From assembly GCA_028583605.1 (NCBI GenBank), contig CM053331.1, positions 6,764,508-6,828,507 on the forward strand: 64,000 nucleotides of DNA. The letters are read 5' to 3'. Numbering within the stretch: position 1 is the first letter of the stretch; each line of letters begins with the position of its first letter. The position numbers and the translations under genes are program-made. Of this stretch, positions 11,201-23,200 are shown in pieces. Below the pieces are notes generated by a model that was not told the origin of the DNA, searched no databases, and saw only the letters and a program-made list of their open reading frames with translations. Source of the DNA: Dastarcus helophoroides. Lineage: Eukaryota > Arthropoda > Insecta > Coleoptera > Bothrideridae.

Positions 11201-14200
11201 CGAAGCTAGTTCAATTGATTTGTTAATAGGTGCAGAATTATATTGGGATCTCATATGTGATAGAAGTTTTCGCTTAGACCATTCTCAATCATATTTCCAA
11301 CAGACACAATTGGGTTGGATTGTGGGTGGCACTATGAAAAGTGAAAGTAACGGGAAACATTCGCTTTGTCATTTAACCTTGAAGCCAGCAGAAATGGCCC
11401 TTGAGAATGCAGTTGAGAAATTCTGGGAACTAGAGGGAATTAGGACCAACACAATTCTCACAGAAGAGGAACGAACATGTGAAACCCACTTCCGAAAAAC
11501 TACCGAGCGACAGAAAAATGGTCGATTCGTCGTAAAACTACCATTTATCGTTAACATTGATTTAGGTGCGTCGAGAGAAGGCGCCTTAAAGCGATTTGTT
11601 ACTTTAGAAACAAAACTAAAGAAAAATCCGAAGTTTAAGAATCAGTATTCGGATTTCATGACAGGTTATTTAAACTTAGGTCATATGGAAAGGGTTCCAT
11701 TAAATGAAATTGATAATGCTCGAGCTCATTATCTCCCTCACCACGCAATTTTGAAGGAATCGAATGTAACAACAAAATTAAGAGTGGTGTTTGACGCATC
11801 CGCGAAAACGAGCAATGGTCGCAGCTTAAATGATAATTTACTCTGCGGTCCTGTTGTTCAAGATGATCTCTTCACTATTTTAATGAGGTTTCGGTGCTAC
11901 CAGTACATGCTGGCCGCCGATATAGGCAAAAGGTATCGGCAGATTGCGATAAATGCGTGCCATACCGATTATCAAAGAATATTTTGGCGTTTCAATGTTG
12001 ATGAACCGATAAAAACAATCAGATTCACCACTTTGACATATGGCACGAAACCAGCCAGCTTTTTAGCCAGTCGTTGTTTAAAGGAACTTGCCAAATCTCA
12101 TGTTCCACAAATGGGAAATCTACCCAAATCAAGAACCGAGTCTTTACGCCCTTTTTTAAGAAGCGGAGTTGATTACGCAGGCCCGATTTTGATTAAAGAT
12201 ACAAGAGGGCGAGGTAAGGCCAAATCAAAGGCTTATATTGCCATATTCGTTTGTTTCGCCACTAAGGCCGTGCATATTGAACTTGTGGGGGATCTTACGA
12301 CGGAATCTTTTATAAATTGCGTGAAGCAATTTGGCTTGAAATTTTGAAAATAAAATCAACATTTTCTTAGAAAGAGTGGAAATAGTAAGTTTCTAATTGA
12401 ACTTTCAAAAAAATGTTCTTTAAAGTGAACTTCTAATTTTGAGTTGAACGTTGCATGAATTTGTGTAAAATTTTGAAAAGGAAATTTCTAGAAAAATCCC
12501 AAACTTTAAACTTGAAACTTAAGGGGAAAGTAAAAATTATTTTAAGAACATACAAATTCAACGAACCGAAATAAACCTTTTTTTTTCCGTTCTGTTCCTA
12601 CAAAAATAACGGTTTGTTCGGTTTCCGGTTCAGTTCCGGTTCGAAGCCCTGGAAAATTTACATAAATTAAATTTACGAAGCAACTAAATCACAAATTGAA
12701 ATACAGAACTTGTCCCCTGAAACCAAGAAAGATTAAAAAATACAACAAACGTTGCTCTAACGCGTCTCGACAGCCAAGCTGTCACCTTCAGAGAGATACT
12801 CAATTCTCACCGCGTTAGAGCAACGTTTGTTGTGTTTTTTAATCTTTTTTGGTTTCAGGGGACAAGTTCTGTATTTCAATTTTTGAAGATAAACAAGGGC
12901 CAGTCCGTTCCACAAAAAAAATCATCATTGTGTTCTAAATATTTATTGCTGTGGCTCTCTGGACAATGCTGAAGTGGCCCCCATAACGACATCTGTGTTA
13001 CGTGATTAAAACTAGAGTCAACATTTCAAATTTAAATGATTGCGGTTCTAAGATTTCATGAGCTGCTTACACGAAAGCGCGTAGTTAGTAATCTTTGTAG
13101 AAATGGGAAACCTCCCAGTAACGGATATTTGCCAATTAACCCAGTCTCGTATTCAACACAACATTAAGCAAAGTATCGATTGACGTTTATAATCGAACAT
13201 CCAAAGGTCAGCTAAATAAATACCCACCCCTTTTTTATTTAGGTTGCCCGCCTTTATTACCACGGAAGATAAGTGTAGGCAGTAAGTGACAACAATAAAC
13301 TTCCTGTAAATGTTTTGTCAATATTATTCTATTTAAGAAAGTCGGTGGAAGATTAAGTATTAATTGCTAGGACTCTTCCAATCATTGGGACCCAGGGAGC
13401 TGTAGACATCATAAGGAGGGCCCAACACATTTTGACTGTTTTTGAAAATGTAGTTTTTTGAAGCGTAGAAATTTTCCAAAATATCCATCCTTTTTTTTCA
13501 TCATTTCGCCTTTTTCAACATATCTACTTTTCGGAAGAAGTTTTACTTATTTCAAAATTTCGACTTTTTTCAAAATTTTCACTTTTTCAAAATTTCGACT
13601 TTTTAAAGATTTCGTCATTATCAAAAAATGTTTGCTGGTGTTCAAATCTTCCACTTTTTTTTTAATTTGACTTCGAAAATTGCAACTTTTTATAAAAATT
13701 TTGCTTTTTAACTGTTCAGTTTTTTTTTTTAAATATCGAGTTTTTCAAAGGTTAAAGTTTTTTTTTGCAAAATTTAGGTTCTCAAATTTCGTCTGTTTTA
13801 AAAGGTCCCAACTTTTATAAAATTGGACCTTTTATTGAAAATGTTTAAATTTCAGATTTTTTCGAAAATTACGATTGTTTTTAAATCACAACTTTATTGT
13901 TAATATCAAATTTTTTTTTGAAATTTCGATTCCTTTTCAAATTTGCGCCTTTTTTTAAAACTAACTCTTTTGAAACCTTTAAAATTTCGACTTTTTAAAG
14001 TATCGACAATTTTTCAAAATTTCGAATTTATTTAAAGACATTGACTCCTTCAAATTTCAATTACTTTTAAATAATTTTTAACTTTTTTTTTTGCAAATTT
14101 CGATTTTTTTAAAGCTCGATATATGTTTAAAATGTAACCCTTTTTGAAATTTTCAATTAATTTCCAAGTTTTTTAAAAATCTTCACTTTTTTTAAAATTT

Positions 14201-17200
14201 TAAATGTTTATTAAAATTTCGACATTTTTCGAAATTTTGACTTCAAAATTTCGACTTTATTTTCAAATTTTCGCCCCGTTTTCCACAATTTCAAATCTTT
14301 TTTTCAAAATTATTTTTCTTCTAAATCTTGACTTTTTCGAATATTTGAAACTTTTTGCAATATTTTGAGATTATTTTAAAAGTTTTGTTTTTTTAATTTC
14401 CTTTTTTAACCTTTTTTTGTAATTTTTCAATATTTCCACTATTTTAAAATTGTAGCTGGATATTTTCGATCTTCAAAATGTAAACCCTTTTTGAAATATT
14501 TAATTAATTTCCAAGTTTTTTAAAAATCTTCACTTTTTTTTTATATTTTAAATGTTTATTAAAATTTCGATATTTTTCCAAATTTTGACTTTAAAATTTC
14601 GACTTTATTTTCAAATTTTCGCCCCGTTTTCCAAAATTTCAACTCTTTTTCAAAATCATTTTTCTTCCAAATCTTGACTTTTTCGAAAATTTGAAACTTG
14701 AAACTTTTTTTCAATGTTTTGCGATTATTTTGAAACTTTTGTTTTTTTTCAAAATTTCCTTTTTTTGAACATTTTTTGCGACTTTTCAATATTTCGACTA
14801 TTTTAAAATTGTAGCTGGAGATTTTTTGGAAAATTTGATATTTTTTTGTAAATTACCAGATTAATTGTAAATTTCGACTTTTTTTTGTAAACGTCGACAT
14901 TTTTTGTAAATTTCAACTTTTTCTGTAAATTTCGACATTTTTTGTAAATTTCGACATTTTTTTGTAAATTTCGACATTTTTTTTGTAAATTGCCACTTTA
15001 ATTGTAAATTTCGAATGTCATTTTTTGAAAACTTCGACATTTTTTGTAAATTTTGACATTTTTTGTAAATATCGACAGTTTTTGTAAATTTCGACTTTTT
15101 CTGTAAATTTTGACATTTTTTTGTAAATTTCGACATTTTTTGTAAATTTTGACATTTTTTTGTAAATATCGACATTTTTTGTAAATTTCCACTTTTTCTG
15201 TAAATTTCGACATTTTTTGTAAATTTCGACATTTTTTGTAAATTTCGACATTTTTTTTGTAAATTGCCACTTTAACTGTAAATGTCGACGTTTTTTTGTA
15301 AATGTCATTTTTTGAAAATTCAGAGATTTTTTGTAAATTTCGACATTTTTTTGTAAATTTCGACATTTTTTTGTAAACTGCCACTATAATTGTAAATTTC
15401 GACTTTTTTTGTAAATGTCATTTTTGAAAATTACATTTTTTGTAAATTTTGACATTTTCTGTAAATATCGAAATTTTTTGTAAATTTCTTCGTTTATTTT
15501 TCAAAATTTTGATTGTTTTTTGAAATTTTCGAGTTATTTAATAAAATTTGTCTTTTTAAAAAATTTAGATTTTTTTTTGAAAATTGCACCGTTTTTTAAA
15601 GCTTTTGAATTGTTCCGAAAATTTTGATTTTGTTCAAAATTTAGACACTTGAAAATGTTACTTTTTTAAAAAAAACTTCCACATTGTTAGGAAATTTGGA
15701 TTTTTTTCACAATTTGTGTTTTTTCTTTAACATTTGACTTGAAAATTTCGTAGAGTATTTAAAAATTTTTGTTCATACTTATTTTAATTCTAGGTTTCTG
15801 AATAATTCCAAGTTTTTACAACATTTTCACTTTTTCACGAAACTGACTCGAAAATTTTAATTAAAAAAAATGTCGACTTTTTTTAAAATTTCGTTTCCTC
15901 GTCAAACCTTCGACTTCTTGAAAGTTTGATTCAAGTTTTTTGAAAATTTAAATTTCTGTTTTTTTCTCAAAATCTAGACTTTTTTGTAACTTGCACTATT
16001 AAAAAAAATGTTCGGAATTTAGAGTGGAACATTTTTGTTTAAAAATTTTGACCTTTTTGAAAATTTTGATTCTTTCAGAAATTTATCTTTTTTAAAATTT
16101 TATTTTTCTTCGAAAATTGATACACAAATCTTGTCCCCTGAAAACAAGAAAGATTAAAAAATACAACAAAAGTTGTTCTAATGCGTTTCCATAGCCAAGC
16201 TATCATCTTAAGAGAGATACTACTTTTTTACTACTTTTTATGAAGCTTTCTGAAAATTTCGAAAATTCCGAAGATTCGAAAAGGTCAAAATTTCGAAAAA
16301 GCAGAAATTTCAAAAAATGTGAAAATTTCGAAAATGTCGACATTTTTATAAAGAGTCAAAATTTTTAATACAAGATTTCTAAAAAGAGGTTGAAATTTTT
16401 AAAAATTTGGAGATTTATAAAAAAGTGAAATTTATAAAAATTGTCAAAAATTTTAAAATAGACGAAATTAAAAATAAAATATCCTTTAAAAATATCGAAG
16501 TTTTCAAAAAAATTTGGAAACTGAAAAATGGACGAATTTTGAAAAAATAACGACATTTTTAAAAATCAAAATTACAAAAAATGCTGATGTTTTAATAAAA
16601 ATTTAAAATTTTTAATAATTATCAAGATTTTCAAAAGAAAGTTTAATTCGGATAAAAAATTGAAATTTAGAAAAATTGCCAACAATTTTAAAAGACTACA
16701 TTTCGAAAAAAATGTCTAGAATTGAAAAAATTTTGATTTGTTTTTTCTCAAAATCTATACTTTTTTGTAATTTCCAGCATTTAAAAAAAATGTTCAGAAT
16801 TTAGACTGTCATCTTTGTTTAAAAATGTTGACTTTTTTGAAAATTTTGATTCTTTCAGAATTTTATCTTTCTTAAAATTCCATTTTTCTTCGAAAATTGA
16901 TACACAAATCTTGTCCCCTGAAAACAAGAAGTGTTCTGACGCGTTTCGATAGCCAAGCTATCATCTTAAGAGAGATACCACTTTCTTAGTACTTCTTTTG
17001 AAACTTTCTGAAAATTCGAAAAGGTAGAAATTTCGAAAAATGTCGACATTTTCATAAAAAGTTAAAATTTTTAAATGACAAGATTTTTAAAAAAGGGTTG
17101 AAATTTTCAAAAATTTCGAGATTTATATAAAAAAGTGAGATTTATTAAAATTTTCAAAAATTTTAAAATAGATGAAATTAAAAATAAAATATCGTTCGAA

Positions 17201-20200
17201 AATATCGAAGTTTTCAAAAAAATTTGGAAATTTTGAAAAATGTACGAATTTTGAAAAAAATAACGATATTTTCAAAAATCAAAATTACAAAAAATGCTGA
17301 TATTTTCATAAAAATATAAAATTTTCAACAAAGGTCAAGATTTTTAAAAGAAAGTTTAATTTTGATAACAAATCGAAATTTGGAAGATTCGAAAAGGTCG
17401 AAATTTCGAAAAAGTAGAAATTTCAAAAAACGTGCATTTCGAAAAATGTCGACATTTTCAAAAAAAATTGAAATTTTTAAATGACAAAATTTTTAAAAAA
17501 AGGTTGAAATTTTCAAAAATTTCGAGATTTATAAAAAAAGTGAAATTTATTAAAACTGTCAAAAATCTTAAAATAGACGAAATTAAAAATAAAATATCGT
17601 TTGAAAATATCGAAGTTTTCAGAAATGTACGAATTTTGAAAAAATAACGATATTTTTAAAAATGAAAATTACAAAAAATGCTATTTTCATCAAAATTTAA
17701 AATTTTTAATAAAAGTCAAGATTTTCAAAAGAAAGTTTAATTTTTATAAAAAATTGAAAATTAGAAATATTGCCTAAAATTTTAAAAGACTACATTTCGG
17801 CAAAAAAATGTCGAGACTTGAAAAAATTGAAGTTTAAAAAGAAATTGAAATTTTTAAAAGCTCACATTAATTTCATTTTCAGTATTTCGACTTTTAAATA
17901 CGAATTTTTTACAAAACTTAAATCTTTTTGTAAATTTTGATATTTGTTTGAACATTTTAGAATTTTATGAAAACATAACCCTTATTTAAAATTTTGGTTT
18001 TTTCAAACTCTTCAAATTTATTCAAAATCTATCCTAAAAAATGGACTCTTTGAACATTCCACCTTATTTTTCAAATTGTAAGTTTGGGCTACTTTTCAAT
18101 GTTTCGACGATTTAAACTTTTTTCGAAAATTTTGTCGTTTTAAACTGTCAGTTTTAATACGTCTTTTCAACTTTTATTGAAAAAAGTTACAGAGAGCTTG
18201 AATATAATTTTTATACACCGGGAGATGGGGCCATAACATAAAATAGTTTGGGAATCCCTGCTCTATATCGTATGGTGTCCCTCACGATATACTTTGTCGA
18301 CTAAATACTAAATAAAAGAAAGTGACGCGCCCCAAATTATTTTTGAGGACCAAAAAAGTGGTAATGTGCTCACGGTCCCCTTGTAAACTGGTGCCTCTAG
18401 GCACGAACCTAGTTTATCTTTGGGATAATCCGGCTCTGAAGAAAATTGCGCATACTGGAGAAAAACCTTAAGCTGGATCCACATCAATAAAAGTTTGTGT
18501 TGTCGTTGTATTTGTCACCAAAAGTTAGGTTATATTTAAGATTTTTGAACTGTATTTGAAGAGTTTAGGATGCACACAAACGGATTTGGCAGTATAACAC
18601 ACAAACTACTTACGCCACAAGTGACCTTGCGTGAAAATATGTTTTTTAAATATATCGCACAACACAAATTTTTATTGATGTGGATCCAGCTTTACGTAAT
18701 CATCACTAACCTTTCTATTATTTGTCGACCCCATGCTATCCTCGGCTTCCTGACTAGTTTCTGGTAGGAAGGTGTAAGTGTAGTCGTCCTCGCCTCCCCA
18801 ACATTTAAGCGCTTGATCCAAGGGAACGTACTCCTTGATGTCTTTCTTGCTCACGAATTTGATCTTTTGGACGGCTTTTTCGGGCAACCAAGACTTGATA
18901 ATTTTGAAAGCGGCTGGAAAAATGCCACTTAATCAGCTCAATGACGACACTGCGTTCGTCCAGTAATTTCGTATTCATCTTGAATATTTTATGAAAACAA
19001 ATAGCGCTTAATGGTGGTTTCGCATTACGACTTTAGTTTTTTACGGATTGACATTAGAAGGGAAATGCGGAGGAGTGAATAAAGACAAATTTTGGAATTA
19101 TTGTGAATGTGAAAGTGGTTTTACTAGGTATTTTTTTCAGCACACAACGTTGCGCTTATTTCTTCTACGTACGTGCAGTAGTCGGGAAAAATACACGAAG
19201 TGTAGCAGTGTAAACGCAGTTTAAGCATCGCGTTGCAGATACTTTGCATACAACAAGACGGTACAAAAATAAACACGCAAGTTATTAAAATAAATAAGCT
19301 ATTCTGCCAACAAACATTCGAACTACCCGGAAATGTTCTTTTAATTGTTCAACAAACCTTATGTAGCGAACGAACGATTGTTGTTCGATTATTATCAAAT
19401 TCGATCTTTACCAAATTCGAAATTTTTGGAAACGTACACTTGTTTTCAAAATGTCGACTGTTTGGAGATTTCGAGTGAAAAAATGCAAACGTTAAGGAAA
19501 CGGGAAAATTTCAAATTGTTATCTCTTGAAAGTTTTTCATTTTTTTTCTTCTAAATCTTGGGTCATGGTAAGTTCCAGGTTTAAAATTACAATTTTCACT
19601 TTCCTGTTAACTCTTTTAAAACTCCTTGTTTAAATTTCGAAAAAAGTCGGATATTTGAATTTAAAGTAGGAAGTTTGGTACAAAAATTAACATTTCGAGA
19701 GTACCTTAGAAAATAAAAACTGAAATATTAAAACAAATGGGAGAGTGAGAGGTCTTTAATCAACAAAAAGAATTTGAAGGAGCACCAATCAGTATTTGCC
19801 TAGGCAGTCTAGAGCGCTGTCAATATCCACCAGCACTGTGTCAAGATTTTGTGTATAAATCTATCCACTTTAAATACTCACGGGGCTCTTGGATTAGAAT
19901 TTCAGTGAAAAACTAAAATTCATCAGTAATATTTTATTTTTCCATCATAATTTTATCTTCATACTTGTAAAGTTGTATCTTAATGGATTGAACATGCTGC
20001 AGATTCTAAGAAGTGACCAAACACTTCGTCTGAAGCTAAATAGGATCTTTGTCGTATTTTTCTACATTTCATCAAAACCTGCCATTCTTATTATTCAGTG
20101 ATGCTTTTGGTGGTCAAATTGTCAACGATAAAGAAAAGTTCATCAGTAATATTTCCTTTTTCCAGTATAATTCTGCCTTCATGTGGAACATTTTTCTATT

Positions 20201-23200
20201 CTATCAAATGATTATGCTAAATACCCTACAAACTGATCAGAAGCTTCATTTGAAACTAAACAGCGTATTGCTATCATAATTTTTTAATTTTATGCATTTG
20301 GACACAATCGATTCATCTTAATAATTATTTGGTGGTTAATAATAATCATTTGGTGCCCAAAATTCCTAAGAAAAACGAAAGTTCATCAGTAATATTTTCT
20401 TTTTCCACTACAATTTTGTCTTCACATGGTACACTTTGCCAAGCTGTGCCACATGAAATGGTTATGCTAGAGACATCAAAAACTAATCAGAAGCTTCATC
20501 TGAAACTATACGGCACATAGCGCCATTATAATTTTTTAATTTTACGCATTTGGACACAATCGATTCATCTTAATAACCATTTGGTGGTTAATAATAGTCA
20601 TCTGGTGATCGAAAGTTCAATGCAAAACGAAAGTTCATCAGTAATATGTTCTTTTTCCACTATAATTTTGTCTTCATATGGTACATTTTTCTAAGTGGTG
20701 CCAATAGAATTTTTCTAAGTGGTGCCAATAGAATGTTTATGCTAGAGACACAAAAAACTAATCAAAAGCCTCATCTGAAACTATACGGCATATCGCGCCA
20801 TCAAATTTCTTTATTTTTATGCATTTGGACACAATCGATTCATCTTAATAATCATTTGGTGGTTAATAATAATCTTTTGGTGATCCAAAGTTCAACGCAA
20901 AACGAAAGTTTATCAGTAATATGTTCTTTTTCCACTATAATTTTGTCTTCATATGGTACACTTTTCTAAGCTGTGCTATATGTAATGGTTATGCCAGAGA
21001 CATCAAAAACTAATCAGAAGCTTCATCTGAAACTATACGGCATATCGCGCCATAGTTTTACGCATTTGGATACATCTTAATAATCATTTGGTGGTAAATA
21101 ATAATCATTTGGTGATCGAAAGTTCAATACAAAACGAAAGTTCATCAGTAATATGTTCTTTTTCCACTATAATTGTGTCTTCATATGGTACCTTTTTCTA
21201 AGTGGTGCCAATAGAATTTTTCTAAGTGGTGCCAATAGAATGTTTATGCTAGAGACACAAAAAACTAATCAAAAGCCTCATCTGAAACTATACGGCATAT
21301 CGCGCCATCAAATTTCTTTATTTTTATGCATTTGGACACAATCGATTCATCTTAATAATCACTTGGTGGTTAATAATAATCTTTTGGTGATCCAAAGTTC
21401 AATGCAAAACGAAAGCTCATCAGTAATATGTTCTTTTTCCACTACAATTTTGTCTTCATTAGGGACATTTTTCTAAGCTGTGCCACATGGAATGGTTATG
21501 CAAGAGACACCAAAAACTAATCAGAAGCTTCATCTGAAACTATACGGCATATTGCGCCATCATAATTTTTTAGTTTTACGCATTTGGACACAATCGATTC
21601 ATCTTAATAATCATTTGGTGGTTAATAATAATCATTTGGTGATCGAAAGTTCAATGCAAAACGAAAGTTCATCAGTAATATGTTCTTTTTCCACTATAAT
21701 TTTGTCTTCATATGGTACATTTTTCTAAGCTATGCCATATGAAATGGTTTTGCCAGAGACAGCAAAAGCTAATCAGAAGCTTCATCTGAAACTATGCGGC
21801 ATATCGCGTCATCATAATTTTTTAATTTTACGTATTTGGACACAATCGATCCATCTTAATAATCATTTGGTGGTTAATAATAATCATTTGGTGATCGAAA
21901 GTTCAATGCAAAACGAAAGTTCATCAGTAATATGTTCGTTTTTCCAGCTATAATTTTGTCTTCATATGGTACATTTTTCTAAGTTGTGACATATGGAATG
22001 GTTATGCTAGACATCAAAAACTAATCAGAAACTTCATCTGAAGCTATACGGCATATCGCGCCATCATAATTGTTTAATTTTACGCATTTGGGCACAATCG
22101 ATTTATCTCAATAATCATTTGGTGGTTAATAATAATCATTTGGTGATCGAAAGTTCAATGCAAAACGAAAGTTCATCAGTAATATGTTCTTTTTCTACTA
22201 TAATTTTGTCTTCATATGGTACATTTTTCTAAGTTGTACACAATGGAATGGTTATGCTAGACACCAAAAACTAATCAGAAGCTTCATCTGAAACTATACG
22301 GCATATCGCGCCATCATAATTTTTTAGTTTTACGCATTTGGACACAATCGATCCATCTTAATAATCATTTGGTGGTTAATAATAATCATTTGGTATTCGA
22401 AAGTTCAATGCAAAACGAAAGTTCATCAGTAATATGTTCTTTTTCTACTATAATTTTGTCTTCATATGGTACATTTTTCTAAGTTGTACCAAATGGAATG
22501 GTTATGCTAGAGACATCAAAAACTAATCAGAAACTTCATCTGAAGCTATACGGCATATCGCGCCATCATAATTGTTTAATTTTACGCATTTGGGCACAAT
22601 CGATTTATCTCAATAATCATTTGGTGGTTAATAATAATCATTTGGTGATCGAAAGTTCAATACAAAACGAAAGTTCATGAGTAATATGTTCTTTTTCCAC
22701 TATAATTTTGTCTTCATATGGTATATTTTTCCAAGCTGTACCACATGGAATGGTTATGCTAGAGACACCAAAAAGTAAGCTTCATGTGAAACTATACGGC
22801 ATATTACGTCATCATAATTTTTTCGTTTTACGCATTTGGACAAAATAGATCCATCTTAATAATCATTCGGTGGTTAATAATAATCATTTGGTGATCAAAA
22901 GTTCAATGCAAAACGAAATTTCACCAGTAATACTTTATTTTTCCACTGTAATATTGTCTTCATATGGTACATTTTACCAAGCTGGATTTTATCGATTGAT
23001 TAAGCTAGAGACACTAGAAGCTAATCAAACGCTTCATTTGAAAGGAAGCAGCATATCGCTATCATGATTTTACGTATTCGGGCCCAATTGGGCACAACGT
23101 TTTTTTAAATTACACACTTTCGGAAATTATTTAGTTTAAGCTTGAACATTTTTTGTCACTATTTTGACTTTAAAATCGAAATTATGTTAAAAAAGTGAAA

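Larger units (their letters stand above)
8973..12347 (+). mobile_element. BEL/Pao LTR retrotransposon, 3' truncated and internally deleted
   Basis: The order is 5' LTR (8973-9237), tRNA-Tyr primer binding site (9240-9257), leader, gag (9540-10886), then protease, part of reverse transcriptase and part of integrase (10890-12347). The 3' LTR is missing, most of RT, RNase H and the N-terminal part of integrase are deleted, and the integrase stops early. It sits in + orientation, antisense to the host gene, in intron 5. It has no capacity to move by itself. Confidence 0.88.
15491..18215. repeat. low-complexity block with ~780 bp duplicated segments and polarity switch
   Basis: 15491-16130 is T-rich and 16250-17870 A-rich. 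The stretch from about 16070 to 16500 recurs from about 16848 to 17240, and its A-rich part again from about 17395 to 17720. Each of the first two copies carries a half-copy of the palindromic family. No coding potential. Confidence 0.7.

Noticed and set aside
10127..11557. Minus-strand frames of 61-117 codons
   Set aside because: Shadows of the gag and pol frames on the plus strand.
14861..15384. Three overlapping minus-strand frames of 96-128 codons with Phe-Thr-Lys-Asn repeats
   Set aside because: Produced by the 20-21 bp minisatellite; all three frames are open at the same place.
18570..18767. Plus-strand 65-codon frame
   Set aside because: It lies in the MITE and antisense to exon 5.
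20646..23067. Repeated 60-107 codon frames in the tandem array
   Set aside because: Each unit ends with a stop, starts vary, and there is no recognisable domain; treated as satellite unless codon-position analysis says otherwise.
19900..23085. CRISPR-like regular repeats
   Set aside because: The units are repeated over their full ~252 bp with no unique spacers, and the DNA is eukaryotic.
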